Positions 36,203 to 45,486 of a stretch of DNA of 64,000 bases are shown one piece after another. The stretch's first letter is position 1; each line of letters starts with the position of its first letter. The stretch is from Enemella evansiae (GTDB taxonomy: Bacteria > Pseudomonadota > Alphaproteobacteria > Rhodobacterales > Rhodobacteraceae). The stretch spans positions 62,001-126,000 of the forward strand of contig JAFKDC010000012.1 of NCBI GenBank assembly GCA_017255395.1, in the 5' to 3' direction. Both the position numbers and the translations under genes were made by a program. The notes beneath the pieces were generated by a model that was not told the origin of the DNA, made no database searches, and saw only the letters and a list, made by a program, of their open reading frames with translations.

Positions 36203-37057
36203 ATGAGCGGGGCGGTCGAGATCTTCGAGGTCGGACCCCGGGACGGTTTGCAGAACGAGGCGCGGATGATCCCGGCGTCGGAAAAGGTTGCGCTGGTGGA
36301 TTGCCTGTCGCGGGCGGGGTTCCGGCGGATCGAATGCGCGTCCTTCGTCAGCCCGAAATGGGTGCCGCAGATGGCCGATTCCGACGCGGTTCTGGCGGCA
36401 ATCGCCCGCGCGCCGGGCGTGTCCTACGCCGCCCTGACGCCGAACCTGAAGGGGCTGGAGCGGGCGATCGCGGCGCGCGCGGACGAGGTGGCGATTTTCG
36501 GCTCTGCCTCGGAGGGGTTCAGCCGCGCCAACATCAACGCCTCTGTCGCCGAGTCGCTGGAGCGCTTCGGGCCGGTGGTCGAGGCGGCGCGCGCGGCCGG
36601 GCTGCCGGTGCGGGGCTACGTGTCCTGCGTGGTCGAATGCCCCTACGATGGCGCGGTGGCGCCCGGCGCCGTGGCCCGGGTGGTGGCGGCCCTCCGCGAC
36701 CTGGGCTGCTACGAGGTCTCGCTGGGCGATACCATAGGGCGGGGCACGCCCGAGGCCGTCGATGCCATGCTGGCGGCGGTGCTGGGAGAGATCGGGGCGG
36801 ATCGCCTTGCCGGGCATTTTCACGATACCGCCGGGCGGGCGCTGGACAATGTCGAGGTCTCGCTTGCCCGGGGGCTGCGGGTCTTCGATGCCGCCGTGGG
36901 CGGGCTGGGCGGTTGCCCCTATGCGCCGGGTGCGGCGGGCAATGTGGCGACCGAAGCGGTGGCGGAGCGCCTGGCGGCGCTTGGCTACGAAACCGGGCTG
37001 GACGGCGCGGTGCTGGCCGAGGCGGCGCGCATGGCGGTGCGGATGCGGACCGGCTGA
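36203..37057 (+). CDS. Hydroxymethylglutaryl-CoA lyase
   Basis: A 284-residue TIM-barrel lyase. It has EVGPRDGLQNE at the start of the barrel (metal-binding D and substrate-binding R), ASFVSPKWVPQMAD, VSLGDTIGRGTP, GHFHDTAGRALDN with the metal histidines, and the mobile loop GLGGCPYAPGAAGN with the catalytic cysteine. It cleaves HMG-CoA to acetoacetate and acetyl-CoA, the last step of leucine breakdown. The ATG at 36203 fits the family N-terminus; the longer frame runs into the intergenic motif. Confidence 0.95.
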   Translation: MSGAVEIFEVGPRDGLQNEARMIPASEKVALVDCLSRAGFRRIECASFVSPKWVPQMADSDAVLAAIARAPGVSYAALTPNLKGLERAIAARADEVAIFGSASEGFSRANINASVAESLERFGPVVEAARAAGLPVRGYVSCVVECPYDGAVAPGAVARVVAALRDLGCYEVSLGDTIGRGTPEAVDAMLAAVLGEIGADRLAGHFHDTAGRALDNVEVSLARGLRVFDAAVGGLGGCPYAPGAAGNVATEAVAERLAALGYETGLDGAVLAEAARMAVRMRTG

Positions 37058-37308
37058 CGCGGCCTTGCGGGGCGGCTGGCGGCTGAGCGGCATGGGCCGG
37101 GTGCGGGCACGCCATGGCGAAGTGGCGCAGGGCGAACCCCTGCATGGTCTGGCCACGCGTTTGGGCAGGCGGGGCGGACACCGGGGGGCTGCGGTGGGGG
37201 CCGGGTGACGGGGCGCGAGGCCTGCGTGTCGGGCCGGTCGCCGCGGCGATTGGAAGCGGCTTCGGTCATCGGGATGCCGGTGGATCGGGCGGGGGACGGG
37301 AGGAGATC

Positions 37309-37809
37309 ATGATACTACGCGGCGTGGCGCAGGCCTTCGCGATGGACGACGCCACCTGGCGCCGCCATGCCAACCCCTGGTCGGGCTGGAGCCGCGCGGC
37401 GACCGGGCTGCCGCTGATCGCGCTGGCCGTCTGGAGTCGGGTCTGGCTGGGCTGGGCGGCGCTGATCCCCTGCGTGCTTGTGGCGCTCTGGCTCTGGCTG
37501 AACCCGCGCCTGTTCCCCGCGCCGCGCCGCTTTGACGGATGGATGGCGCGCGGCGTTCTCGGCGAGCGCATCCTTGTCAGTTTCCCCGACGCCATTCCCA
37601 AGGCCCATCGCCGGATGGCCCGGCTTCTGGCACTGGCCAGCCTGCCGGGGACGCTTGTCTTTGCAGCCGGGCTTTGGACCCTGCGGCTGGATTGGGTGGT
37701 GCTGGGCGGCACGCTGGCGGCGCTTCCCAAGTTCTGGTTCATCGACCGCATGGGCTGGCTGCTGGCGGACTGGCGCGCGGCGGGCCGGTCCGAGTGGGAG
37801 GCGCCATGA
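37309..37809 (+). CDS. DUF6653-like membrane protein
   Basis: A 166-residue protein with about four hydrophobic segments (near 32-46, 48-64, 105-123 and 128-140). Hallmarks are MDDATWRRHANPWSGWSR near the start and the repeated PKFWFIDRMGWL. These match my memory of DUF6653, a family of unknown function. A strong GGAGGAG precedes the ATG. Its stop overlaps the start of the P-loop kinase (ATGA at 37806). It sits inside the leucine cluster but need not share its function. Confidence 0.72.
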   Translation: MILRGVAQAFAMDDATWRRHANPWSGWSRAATGLPLIALAVWSRVWLGWAALIPCVLVALWLWLNPRLFPAPRRFDGWMARGVLGERILVSFPDAIPKAHRRMARLLALASLPGTLVFAAGLWTLRLDWVVLGGTLAALPKFWFIDRMGWLLADWRAAGRSEWEAP

Positions 37810-38321
37810 CCGTGACGCTGGTCTGTCTCTCGGGTCTGCCGGGCACGGGAAAGAGCACCATTGCGCGGCATCTGGCGGCGCGGGTCGGGGCGCTTTGGCT
37901 GCGGGTCGACGTCGTCGAACAGGCGATGCGCGACAGCCACATGACCGTCGTGGGCGACCTGGCCGACGGGGGCTATGCGGCCCTGCAGGCGGTGGCCGCC
38001 GCGGCGCTGGAGCAGGGCTTCGACGTGGTGGCCGACTGCGTGAACCCCTTGGCCGAAACCCGGGCGGGCTGGCAGGCGGTCTCGGCCCGGACCGGGGCGC
38101 GGCATCTGGACGTGGCCCTGACCTGCGCGGACAGGGACAAGCACAGGGCGCGGGTCGAGGGGCGGACGCCCGAGGTGCCGGGGCTGATGCTGCCGGACTG
38201 GGCGGCGGTCATGGCCCGCGACTGGAGCCCCTTCGACGGGGCCGATCTGCATTTCGATACGGGCGCGGTGGCACTGGAAGAGGCCGTCGCGCGGATTGCC
38301 GACAGGATGAGGGAGAACTGA
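37806..38321 (+). CDS. P-loop AAA-type ATPase / small-molecule kinase-like protein
   Basis: A 171-residue P-loop protein. The Walker A motif is GLPGTGKST (lysine K16), followed by WLRVDVVEQAMRD in the position of the kinase-type acidic strand, and DCVNPLAETRAGW. It resembles zeta-toxin/chloramphenicol-phosphotransferase-like small kinases. No antitoxin gene is adjacent, so a housekeeping or metabolic kinase role is more likely than a toxin. It is translationally coupled to the upstream DUF6653-like gene and followed 1 bp later by the enoyl-CoA hydratase gene. Confidence 0.78.
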   Translation: MTVTLVCLSGLPGTGKSTIARHLAARVGALWLRVDVVEQAMRDSHMTVVGDLADGGYAALQAVAAAALEQGFDVVADCVNPLAETRAGWQAVSARTGARHLDVALTCADRDKHRARVEGRTPEVPGLMLPDWAAVMARDWSPFDGADLHFDTGAVALEEAVARIADRMREN

Positions 38322-38322
38322 C

Positions 38323-39108
38323 ATGGATCTGATCCGGGTGGATCGCGACGGGCGCGGGGTGGCGACGCTCTGGCTGGCACGGGCCGAGAAGCACAATGCG
38401 CTGTCGGCGCAGATGATGACCGAACTGCAGGATGCGGCCGGGGCGCTGGCCCGCGACGACAGCGTCCGGGTGGTGGTCCTTGCGGCGGAGGGGCGCAGTT
38501 TCTGTGCCGGGGGCGACCTTGGCTGGATGCAGGCGCAATTCGCCATGGACCGCGCCACGCGACGGGCGGAATCGGCGCGCATCGCCCATGCGCTGGGGGC
38601 GCTTTACGCGCTGCCGCAGCCGCTGATCGCGCGGGTGCAGGGCAATGCCTTCGGCGGCGGGGTCGGGCTGGTCTCGGTCTGTGACGTGGCGGTGGGCGCC
38701 GACAGCCTGAAGATGGGGCTGACCGAGGTGAAGCTGGGCCTGATCCCCGCCAATATCGGGCCCTACGTGGTGGCCCGCATGGGCGCGGTCAACGCCGCAG
38801 AGGTCTTCATGAACGCCCGCCTGTTCGGGGCAGGGGATGCGCGGCGGCTGGGGTTGCTGAACCGGGTGGTGGCGGCCGATGCGCTGGACGCGGCGGTCGA
38901 GGACGAGGTCGCGCCTTACCTCACCTGCGCGCCGGGGGCGGTGCGCGACGGCAAGGCCTTGCTGCGGCGGCTGTCGGGCGGGGTCGATGCGGGCGCCGTG
39001 GAGGCGGCCATCGACGCGCTTGCCGACCGCTGGGAGACCGACGAGGCGCGCGCGGGCATCGCGGCCTTCTTCGACAAGCGGCCCGCGCCCTGGGCTGGCG
39101 GGGACTGA
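38323..39108 (+). CDS. Enoyl-CoA hydratase, probable methylglutaconyl-CoA hydratase
   Basis: A 261-residue crotonase. It has ARAEKHNALS, the first oxyanion segment SFCAGGDLGWM, and the second (VQGNAFGGGVGLVSVCD), which carries a glycine where many hydratases have the first catalytic glutamate; the other glutamate is in KLGLIPANIGPYV or its vicinity. The context between isovaleryl-CoA dehydrogenase, carboxylase and HMG-CoA lyase points to 3-methylglutaconyl-CoA as substrate. The F-C-A-G-G-D-L-x-W-M pattern is typical of that subgroup. It ends 5 bp before a convergent gene. Confidence 0.88.
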   Translation: MDLIRVDRDGRGVATLWLARAEKHNALSAQMMTELQDAAGALARDDSVRVVVLAAEGRSFCAGGDLGWMQAQFAMDRATRRAESARIAHALGALYALPQPLIARVQGNAFGGGVGLVSVCDVAVGADSLKMGLTEVKLGLIPANIGPYVVARMGAVNAAEVFMNARLFGAGDARRLGLLNRVVAADALDAAVEDEVAPYLTCAPGAVRDGKALLRRLSGGVDAGAVEAAIDALADRWETDEARAGIAAFFDKRPAPWAGGD

Positions 39109-39113
39109 CCGGC

Positions 39114-39860
39114 TCAGACCAGCGTCGCCAGCATCCACAGGCCCATCGCGACCATCACCAGGTTTTCGGTCAGCGAGACAAAGCCCAGCGGCACGTTGGA
39201 GTTGCCGCCCATGCAGGCGCATTTCAGGGCGCGCCTGTCGATGTAGACCGCCTTGAAGACGCTGACCGCGCCCACTGTGCCGATGAACAGGGCCACAGGC
39301 CCCGACAGCCAGGGCAGCACGCCCGCCAGCATCAGGACCGCCGCGCCACCCTCGGCGAAGGGGTAGAGGTAGCCATAGGGCACCCAGCGCCGCGCCAGCA
39401 GGTCGTAGTTCAGGAACATGGTCGAAAAGCTTTCGACGTCGCGCAGTTTCTGCACCGCCAGCAGCGCCATGGCCATCGCAAGCACGGCGCGCAGCGTGCC
39501 CGCCCATCCCAGCGCCCCGGCCCAGCCCGCCGCAAGGCCCATCAGCGCCGCCATGGCGAAGACGGCGATCACGGGTGTGTAGCTGGTGTCCTTGTCCGCC
39601 TGAGGTGTTTGCCCGAAGAAGCGGCGGAGGTCTTCATAGCCGCCGACCCGCTTGTCGCCGATGAAGGTCTGCGGCGTGGTCTCCACCCCGTGTTGCGCCA
39701 TGAAGCGGTCCGTCTCTGCCCGGGTGGTCAGGCGATGGTCTTCGACGTCGTAGCCATTGCGCTCCAGCAGCCATTTCGATTTCAGGCCGAAGGGGCAGAG
39801 GTGGTCGGGCATGACCATCCGGTACAGGCGGGCGGTCCTGGCGGGGCCGTCGCGGGGCAT
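39114..39860 (-). CDS. Glutaredoxin-like / MauE-DoxX fusion membrane protein
   Basis: A 248-residue fusion. Residues about 10-90 are a glutaredoxin-like domain: YRMVMPDHLCPFGLKSKW carries CPFG instead of the normal CPxC, then cis-proline in ETTPQTFIG and GGYEDLRRFFG. Residues about 100-248 hold four hydrophobic helices with a C-x-C pair (KCACMGG), as in MauE/DoxX-type quinone-linked thiol proteins. This suggests a membrane dithiol relay in which the glutaredoxin has a single active cysteine. GGAG precedes the ATG at 39860. It is divergent from the nuo operon. Confidence 0.82.
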   Translation of the reverse strand: MPRDGPARTARLYRMVMPDHLCPFGLKSKWLLERNGYDVEDHRLTTRAETDRFMAQHGVETTPQTFIGDKRVGGYEDLRRFFGQTPQADKDTSYTPVIAVFAMAALMGLAAGWAGALGWAGTLRAVLAMAMALLAVQKLRDVESFSTMFLNYDLLARRWVPYGYLYPFAEGGAAVLMLAGVLPWLSGPVALFIGTVGAVSVFKAVYIDRRALKCACMGGNSNVPLGFVSLTENLVMVAMGLWMLATLV

Positions 39861-39971
39861 GGTAAACTCCCTTTCGGGGTGTCGGTTGCCATGCGTTAAC
39901 GTCTTGGTGGAAAACAGGGTTCCATCGCGGGTGGCAAGGCCACGTGGGGCGATGTTTCGCAGGGGCGAATA

Positions 39972-40000
39972 TTGACCGCACCGGGACACGGGTTTACACC
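39972..40000 (+). promoter_or_regulatory. Candidate promoter of the nuo operon
   Basis: TTGACC (39972-39977), a 17-bp spacer and TACACC (39995-40000). It lies 76 bp before the chosen nuoA start, in the only sizeable gap upstream of the operon. Confidence 0.45.
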
Positions 40001-40075
40001 GCAAGACGAGCCACCGATGCAACCAGTCCGGGCGCGTGACTCCATGGCCCCCGGATGATGAATGGGAGCCACCTC

Positions 40076-40441
40076 TTGGAAGAGATGCTTCGGGAATATC
40101 TTCCCATCCTCGTGTTCCTTGCCGTGGCCGTGGGCCTTGGGGTCGTCCTGATCCTCGCCGCCGTGGTTCTGGCGGTGCGCCGCCCCGACCCCGAGAAGGT
40201 TTCGGCCTACGAATGCGGCTTCAACGCCTTCGACGACGCGCGGATGAAATTCGACGTGCGCTTCTACCTCGTGGCGATCCTCTTCATCATCTTCGATCTG
40301 GAAATCGCCTTTCTGTTCCCCTGGGCGGTGGCCTTCGGCGAGATCTCGATGGCGGCCTTCTGGTCGATGATGATCTTCCTGGGCGTGCTGACGGCGGGCT
40401 TTGCCTACGAATGGAAGAAGGGGGCGCTGGAATGGGAGTGA
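40076..40441 (+). CDS. nuoA: NADH-quinone oxidoreductase subunit A
   Basis: A 121-residue membrane subunit of complex I with three transmembrane helices and the conserved cysteine loop [21 protein letters not shown] (abbreviated here as YECGF and FDVRFY). The TTG at 40076 gives [10 protein letters not shown] and 121 residues, the length I recall for Paracoccus Nqo7, and has GGGAG 5-10 bp upstream. ATGs at 40055 and 40058 would add up to seven residues. It overlaps nuoB by 10 bp. Confidence 0.95.
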   Translation: MEEMLREYLPILVFLAVAVGLGVVLILAAVVLAVRRPDPEKVSAYECGFNAFDDARMKFDVRFYLVAILFIIFDLEIAFLFPWAVAFGEISMAAFWSMMIFLGVLTAGFAYEWKKGALEWE

Positions 40442-41049
40442 CGGATAACGGGCCGATGGTCACGCAGGTGCAGGGCACAGGCCCGCAGACCGACCGGGTG
40501 AAGGCCGGCCCTTCGGCGCTGGCGCCTTACGGCACCAATACCGCCGGCCCCGACCGCGAGGTGGCGACCCAGACCCTGAACCGCGAGTTGCAGGACAAGG
40601 GCTTCCTTGTGACCTCGACCGAGGACATCATCAACTGGGCGCGCACCGGGTCTTTGCACTGGATGACCTTCGGTCTGGCCTGCTGCGCGGTCGAGATGAT
40701 GCACTCGTCCATGCCGCGCTACGATCTGGAACGCTTCGGCGTGGCGCCGCGCGCCTCTCCGCGCCAGTCGGATCTGATGATCGTGGCCGGCACGCTGACC
40801 AACAAGATGGCTCCGGCCCTGCGCAAGGTCTACGACCAGATGCCGGAGCCGCGCTACGTGATCTCCATGGGGTCCTGCGCGAATGGCGGGGGCTACTACC
40901 ATTACAGCTACAGCGTGGTGCGCGGCTGCGACCGCATCGTGCCGGTGGACATCTACGTGCCCGGCTGCCCCCCGACGGCAGAGGCGCTGGTCTACGGCAT
41001 CATGGCGCTGCAGAAGAAGATCCGCCGCACTGGGACAATCGTGCGCTGA
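40432..41049 (+). CDS. nuoB: NADH-quinone oxidoreductase subunit B
   Basis: A 205-residue peripheral-arm subunit that holds cluster N2. Its ligand cysteines are in [21 protein letters not shown] and [11 protein letters not shown]. The N-terminal extension of about 30 residues before the conserved part is a little longer than in Paracoccus; GTG at 40438 is an alternative. It starts within the end of nuoA, so it is translationally coupled. Confidence 0.96.
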   Translation: MGVTDNGPMVTQVQGTGPQTDRVKAGPSALAPYGTNTAGPDREVATQTLNRELQDKGFLVTSTEDIINWARTGSLHWMTFGLACCAVEMMHSSMPRYDLERFGVAPRASPRQSDLMIVAGTLTNKMAPALRKVYDQMPEPRYVISMGSCANGGGYYHYSYSVVRGCDRIVPVDIYVPGCPPTAEALVYGIMALQKKIRRTGTIVR

Positions 41050-41070
41050 AGGGCGCCGGAAGGACGTGAC

Positions 41071-41679
41071 ATGACCCAAGCCCTTTTGGAACTCGGCGGC
41101 CATATCGAGGTCAAGCGCCCGGATTGCGTGATCGGCCACGACGTGACCCATGGCGAGCTGAACGTCGACGTGGCGCCCGCGAACATCCGCGGGCTGGTGG
41201 AATTCCTGCGCAACGACCCGACCTGCCGGTTCTCGACGCTGGTGGATATCACCGCCGTCGACTACCCGGCGCGGCCGAAACGCTTCGACGTGGTGTATCA
41301 CTTCCTGTCGATGTACCAGAACCACCGCATCCGCCTGCGCGTCTCGGTGCGCGAAGAGGAAATGGTGCCCTCCATCGTCTCGGTCCATCCCTCGGCCAAC
41401 TGGTTCGAGCGCGAGGTCTACGACATGTTCGGCATCCTCTTCTCCGGGCACCCGGACCTGCGCCGCATCCTGACCGACTACGGCTTTCGCGGCCATCCGC
41501 TGCGCAAGGACTTTCCGACCACGGGCTACACCGAAGTCCGCTACGACGAAGAGCAGAAGCGGGTTGTGTATGAGCCGGTGTCGCTGGTGCAGGAATACCG
41601 TCAGTTCGATTTCATGTCCCCCTGGGAAGGCGCGCAATACGTGCTGCCCGGCGATGAGAAGGGGGAGGTGCAAAAATGA
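41071..41679 (+). CDS. nuoC: NADH-quinone oxidoreductase subunit C
   Basis: A 202-residue peripheral-arm subunit (30-kDa type). It contains the conserved segments [36 protein letters not shown] and [23 protein letters not shown], then the C-terminal [15 protein letters not shown] precedes the ATG. It is followed by a 117-bp spacer containing a palindrome pair, not by a direct fusion or overlap with nuoD. Confidence 0.97.
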   Translation: MTQALLELGGHIEVKRPDCVIGHDVTHGELNVDVAPANIRGLVEFLRNDPTCRFSTLVDITAVDYPARPKRFDVVYHFLSMYQNHRIRLRVSVREEEMVPSIVSVHPSANWFEREVYDMFGILFSGHPDLRRILTDYGFRGHPLRKDFPTTGYTEVRYDEEQKRVVYEPVSLVQEYRQFDFMSPWEGAQYVLPGDEKGEVQK

Positions 41680-41696
41680 TTGGCGGCAGGGCAGCG

Positions 41697-41752
41697 AAGA
41701 TCTCTCGGACGAGAGATCTTCCGGAGGCAGGATCTTCGGTCGAAGATCCTGC
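41697..41752. repeat. Pair of adjacent perfect palindromes (locus B) between nuoC and nuoD
   Basis: The first hairpin has arms AAGATCTCTC (41697-41706) and GAGAGATCTT (41711-41720) with loop GGAC. The second has arms GCAGGATCTTCG (41727-41738) and CGAAGATCCTGC (41741-41752) with loop GT. Both stems are perfect. They occupy most of the 117-bp gap and create a spurious upstream extension of the nuoD frame. Confidence 0.93.
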
Positions 41753-41796
41753 AGTTGCGCGCGAACGGCGCGGTTCAGACAGCGAGGCCAGGTAAG

Positions 41797-43017
41797 ATGG
41801 ACGGCTCCAAAGGTTTTGAAGACGCCCTGACCGGTGAGCAGAAGATTCGCAACTTCAACATAAACTTCGGCCCGCAACATCCTGCGGCGCATGGTGTTCT
41901 GCGGCTTGTGCTGGAGCTTGACGGCGAGATCGTCGAGCGCTGCGACCCGCATATCGGCCTGCTGCACCGGGGCACGGAAAAGCTCATGGAGAGCCGGACC
42001 TACCTGCAGAACCTGCCCTATTTCGACCGGCTCGATTACGTCGCGCCGATGAATCAGGAACACGCCTGGTGCCTCGCCATCGAGAAGCTGACCGGCACGC
42101 CGGTGCCGCGCCGGGCCAGCCTGATCCGGGTGCTCTACAGTGAGATCGGGCGTATCCTGAACCACCTGCTGAACGTGACCACGCAGGCCATGGACGTGGG
42201 CGCGCTGACGCCGCCGCTCTGGGGCTTCGAGGAACGCGAGAAGCTGATGATCTTCTACGAGCGGGCCTGCGGTGCGCGCCTGCACTCCGCCTATTTCCGT
42301 CCCGGCGGCGTGCATCAGGACCTGCCGCCCAAGCTGATCGACGACATCGAGGAATGGGCGAAGGAGTTCCCCTCGAAGCTGGACGACATCGACGGCCTGC
42401 TGACCGAAAACCGCATCTTCAAGCAGCGCAACGCCGATATCGGCGTGGTGACAGAGGCCGAGATCAACGAGTGGGGCTTTTCCGGCGTGATGGTGCGCGG
42501 CTCGGGCCTGGCCTGGGACCTGCGGCGCGCCCAGCCCTACGAGTGCTACGACGAGTTCGACTTCAAGATCCCGGTGGGCAAGAACGGCGACTGCTACGAC
42601 CGCTACCTCTGCCGCATGGCCGAGATGCGCGAGAGCGTGAAGATCATCCATCAGGCGATCGAGAAGCTGCGCGCGCCGGAGGGGCAGGGCGATATCCTGT
42701 CGCGGGGCAAGATCACCCCGCCGAAACGGGCCGAGATGAAGACCTCGATGGAGGCGCTCATCCACCACTTCAAGCTTTACACCGAAGGCTTCCACGTCCC
42801 CGAGGGAGAGGTCTACTGCGCCGTCGAGGCCCCCAAGGGCGAGTTCGGCGTCTACCTCGTGGCGGATGGCACCAACAAGCCCTACCGCGCCAAGCTGCGC
42901 GCGCCCGGGTTCCTGCATCTGCAGGCGATGGATCACGTGGCTTCTGGCCACCAACTGGCGGACGTGGCGGCGATCATCGGCACCATGGACGTCGTCTTCG
43001 GGGAGATCGACAGATGA
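41797..43017 (+). CDS. nuoD: NADH-quinone oxidoreductase subunit D
   Basis: A 406-residue peripheral-arm subunit (49-kDa type) forming the quinone pocket with NuoB. It contains [24 protein letters not shown], and the C-terminal [11 protein letters not shown] and DVVFGEIDR. The start at 41797 gives the normal N-terminus; the upstream open frame runs through the palindrome pair and is rejected. The stop overlaps the next accessory gene (ATGA). Confidence 0.97.
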   Translation: MDGSKGFEDALTGEQKIRNFNINFGPQHPAAHGVLRLVLELDGEIVERCDPHIGLLHRGTEKLMESRTYLQNLPYFDRLDYVAPMNQEHAWCLAIEKLTGTPVPRRASLIRVLYSEIGRILNHLLNVTTQAMDVGALTPPLWGFEEREKLMIFYERACGARLHSAYFRPGGVHQDLPPKLIDDIEEWAKEFPSKLDDIDGLLTENRIFKQRNADIGVVTEAEINEWGFSGVMVRGSGLAWDLRRAQPYECYDEFDFKIPVGKNGDCYDRYLCRMAEMRESVKIIHQAIEKLRAPEGQGDILSRGKITPPKRAEMKTSMEALIHHFKLYTEGFHVPEGEVYCAVEAPKGEFGVYLVADGTNKPYRAKLRAPGFLHLQAMDHVASGHQLADVAAIIGTMDVVFGEIDR

Positions 43018-43580
43018 TCCGCACGACCCTTGCCCTTATCCTGCTGGCGGGAACCGCAACGGCGCAAAGCCTTCCGCAGTTCGACGATACGGTCGGCTAC
43101 GACGTGATCGGCACCGCCGACGACGGGCTGATCCTGAAGAACGGCGGCAACACCTTCTACTGCGAGATCGATGACGCCGAGGGCGAAACCTACCTGTATT
43201 TCGAGGTCTGCCTGCCGATCCTCGGACCCTCGGCGGTCGAGGCCTACCAGAAGTCGCGGATGGCCACGGCCAGCACCGAAGAGGATTTCCTCGCGGCGCT
43301 CGGCGCCATGCCCGCGATGGCCTTCATGCCCGCGGTCGAGGCGACCATGCGCGAGGATTACGCCTGCGCCGTGCCGATGGGTGGCGATGCCGAAGACGCG
43401 TTCCTGCGGACGCTGGCAGAGCGTGTGGCGGATCAGGTGGGCTTTGGCGGCTTTCTCTCTGCCGAGGCGGTGGACGAGATCGGCGAGATCACCGAGGACA
43501 CCGCGGAACTGATGATCGATCAGGGCCGGATCACGTTGGATCGCGAGGCACGGGTGGCGCGTCTCGCCGATTGCCCGTAA
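43014..43580 (+). CDS. Exported protein of unknown function coupled to nuoD
   Basis: A 188-residue protein with a signal peptide ([18 protein letters not shown]). The mature part has three cysteines (FYCEID, EVCLPIL, YACAVPM) plus a terminal one (LADCP). It is acidic and helical in its second half. I do not recognise a family. It starts inside the nuoD stop codon, so it is translated with complex I subunits; periplasmic localisation is inferred from the signal. Confidence 0.75.
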   Translation: MIRTTLALILLAGTATAQSLPQFDDTVGYDVIGTADDGLILKNGGNTFYCEIDDAEGETYLYFEVCLPILGPSAVEAYQKSRMATASTEEDFLAALGAMPAMAFMPAVEATMREDYACAVPMGGDAEDAFLRTLAERVADQVGFGGFLSAEAVDEIGEITEDTAELMIDQGRITLDREARVARLADCP

Positions 43581-43639
43581 GGACAAGGGATGGAGCCGTG
43601 CGGCAAAAGACGCGGCGGGACATGAGGGACAAGACCAAG

Positions 43640-43957
43640 ATGAAGACTCGATTCCTTGCCCTGGCGCTGGCCGGGGTTCTTGCAGGATGTATCGCGCCCG
43701 AGGGCGTCACCGATCAGGACCTTGCGAATTTCGATGCCGCCGTGGCCTCGATCGGCTGCGATCTGGTGGACAGCAGCGACTATCTGCCCGTGGAGCTTCA
43801 GACCGGGCTGCCACGTGAAAAAGTGATTGAGGTTGCCCAGTATCGTGTCGCGCAGGAAAACGCGGTGAAACTGTCGAACGGCGGTATCCGGCTTGTGTCG
43901 GGGGCCTGCACGCCGGAAGCTGCCCCGGCGGTCGAACAGGTGGCGCAGGCGGGCTGA
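43640..43957 (+). CDS. Small putative lipoprotein
   Basis: A 105-residue protein starting MKTRFLALALAGVLAGC; the lipobox LAGC predicts acylation at C17. The mature part has two more cysteines (IGCDLV, GACTP). No family is recognised. ATG 43622 is an alternative start giving a longer basic n-region. It follows the exported protein by about 60 bp. Confidence 0.72.
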   Translation: MKTRFLALALAGVLAGCIAPEGVTDQDLANFDAAVASIGCDLVDSSDYLPVELQTGLPREKVIEVAQYRVAQENAVKLSNGGIRLVSGACTPEAAPAVEQVAQAG

Positions 43958-43979
43958 CCGCCCGGGAAGGGAAGGGACC

Positions 43980-44273
43980 ATGACGCTTCGCTTTGCCTCT
44001 GGTCCGGCGGGGCCGGCCTTTGCCGCGCGGCCCGTGGCGGTGCAGCGGCGCTCTGCCGATCAGGCCGGGGGGCCGCTGCTGCGCCATGATTTGCGCGCCG
44101 TAGAAAGACCCTTCTGCTGCCTCCCCAGGTGGGGGTGCGTGGGCGGGCCAGCCCGGGGCCTTGCGCCGCGGCCCGGCTCGGCCTTCCTGACCGACATGAT
44201 GTATGAACTGGCGGCGGTGCCGAGCGCCAGGTTCGATCCCGAAGCAACCTGCATGAGTTTCCGCCGATGCTAA
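43980..44273 (+). CDS. Doubtful 97-residue ORF before nuoE
   Basis: It starts [18 protein letters not shown] with GGGAAGGGA in front and ends overlapping nuoE by 7 bp. It contains [14 protein letters not shown], rich in Cys/Trp/Gly. The spacing and overlap favour a real gene; the composition (Arg/Pro/Ala-rich, no clear fold) argues for caution. Function unknown. Confidence 0.4.
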   Translation: MTLRFASGPAGPAFAARPVAVQRRSADQAGGPLLRHDLRAVERPFCCLPRWGCVGGPARGLAPRPGSAFLTDMMYELAAVPSARFDPEATCMSFRRC

Positions 44274-45412
44274 GACGCCTGCACCCCGAACAACCCGCCT
44301 CTTTCGCCTTCACCGATGCCAACATGGCATGGGCGCAGGAGCAGATCACCAAGTATCCCGCCGGGCGGCAGGCCAGCGCGATCATCCCGCTGCTGTGGCG
44401 CGCGCAGGAACAGGAGGGCTGGCTGACCCGGCCCGCCATCGAGACCATCGCCGACATGCTGGATATGGCCTATATCCGCGCGCTCGAGGTGGCCTCCTTC
44501 TACTTCATGTTCCAGCTTCAGCCGGTCGGCGCGCTGGCGCATATCCAGATCTGCGGCACGACCTCCTGCATGATCTGCGGGGCAGAGGATCTGGTCGCGG
44601 TCTGCCGCGAGAAGATCGCCGAGCGTCCGCACGAACTGTCCGCCGATGGTCGCTTTTCGTGGGAAGAGGTGGAATGCCTCGGGGCCTGCGCCAATGCGCC
44701 GATGGCGCAGATCGGCAAGGATTACTACGAGGACCTGACCGCCGAGAAGCTGGGTGCGCTGCTGGATGACCTCGCCGCCGGGAAGGTGCCGCAGGTGGGT
44801 CCGCAGAACGGGCGCTTTGCCTCTGAGCCCGAGGGCGGGATCACCACGCTGACCGAGTTCGTCAACGGCTCGATCACGCTGAACGCCAGCGCCCAGCTGG
44901 CGCATGACATCGGCGACACGATCAAGCGTATCGACGGCACCGAGGTGCCGCTGGAGGCGCCCTGGACCGACCAGTCGGGCCGCCGTGGCGATGCGGAACC
45001 CAAGGGCGGGCCGGATCTGTCGCAGGGACGCCCGGCGGATGCCACCGGCATCGACAAGCGCGAGCATCCGGCGGATCGCCCCGGCCGCCCCGAAGGCAAG
45101 TCGGAACCGGCAGAGGCCAGCGAAGGCGCGACAGAGGTCGCGCCCGAAGAGGCTTCGTCCGGGACGAAACCGCAGGGCATCGACGGCCCGCGCGGCGGCA
45201 AACCCGACGACCTCAAGCGCATCAAGGGCGTCGGTCCGAAGCTGGAAAAGCTTTTGCATTCCATGGGGTTCTACCACTTCGACCAGATCGCGGTCTGGAC
45301 CGGCGAAGAGGTCGCTTGGGTCGATGACAACCTCGAAGGCTTCAAGGGCCGCGTGACCCGGGACGAGTGGATCGCCCAGGCCCGCGACCTGTCGAACGAG
45401 ACCAAAGCCTGA
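44267..45412 (+). CDS. nuoE: NADH-quinone oxidoreductase subunit E with C-terminal helix-hairpin-helix extension
   Basis: A 381-residue protein. Residues about 1-175 are the thioredoxin-like NuoE core that holds the [2Fe-2S] cluster N1a: [10 protein letters not shown] and CLGACANAP supply the four cysteines. After an extension and an acidic, Pro-rich linker, residues 314-381 form a helix-hairpin-helix module ([15 protein letters not shown], then [30 protein letters not shown]). I recall about 239 residues for Paracoccus Nqo2, so about 140 residues are extra. The same module ends the next two proteins in the operon. Confidence 0.95.
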   Translation: MLRRLHPEQPASFAFTDANMAWAQEQITKYPAGRQASAIIPLLWRAQEQEGWLTRPAIETIADMLDMAYIRALEVASFYFMFQLQPVGALAHIQICGTTSCMICGAEDLVAVCREKIAERPHELSADGRFSWEEVECLGACANAPMAQIGKDYYEDLTAEKLGALLDDLAAGKVPQVGPQNGRFASEPEGGITTLTEFVNGSITLNASAQLAHDIGDTIKRIDGTEVPLEAPWTDQSGRRGDAEPKGGPDLSQGRPADATGIDKREHPADRPGRPEGKSEPAEASEGATEVAPEEASSGTKPQGIDGPRGGKPDDLKRIKGVGPKLEKLLHSMGFYHFDQIAVWTGEEVAWVDDNLEGFKGRVTRDEWIAQARDLSNETKA

Positions 45413-45486
45413 TTTCTTTCCCTGTCCCAAATTGTCTAGGTTTGTGCAAAACTTAAGCCAAACCGAGTGAACAGGGAGAGAGTGGA

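Noticed and set aside
37806-38321. Zeta toxin of a toxin-antitoxin pair
   Set aside because: No small antitoxin gene is adjacent, and the upstream partner is a membrane protein; a plain P-loop kinase is safer.
41680-41796. Upstream in-frame extension of nuoD
   Set aside because: It reads through the palindrome pair and has no similarity to NuoD N-termini; the ATG at 41797 fits the family.
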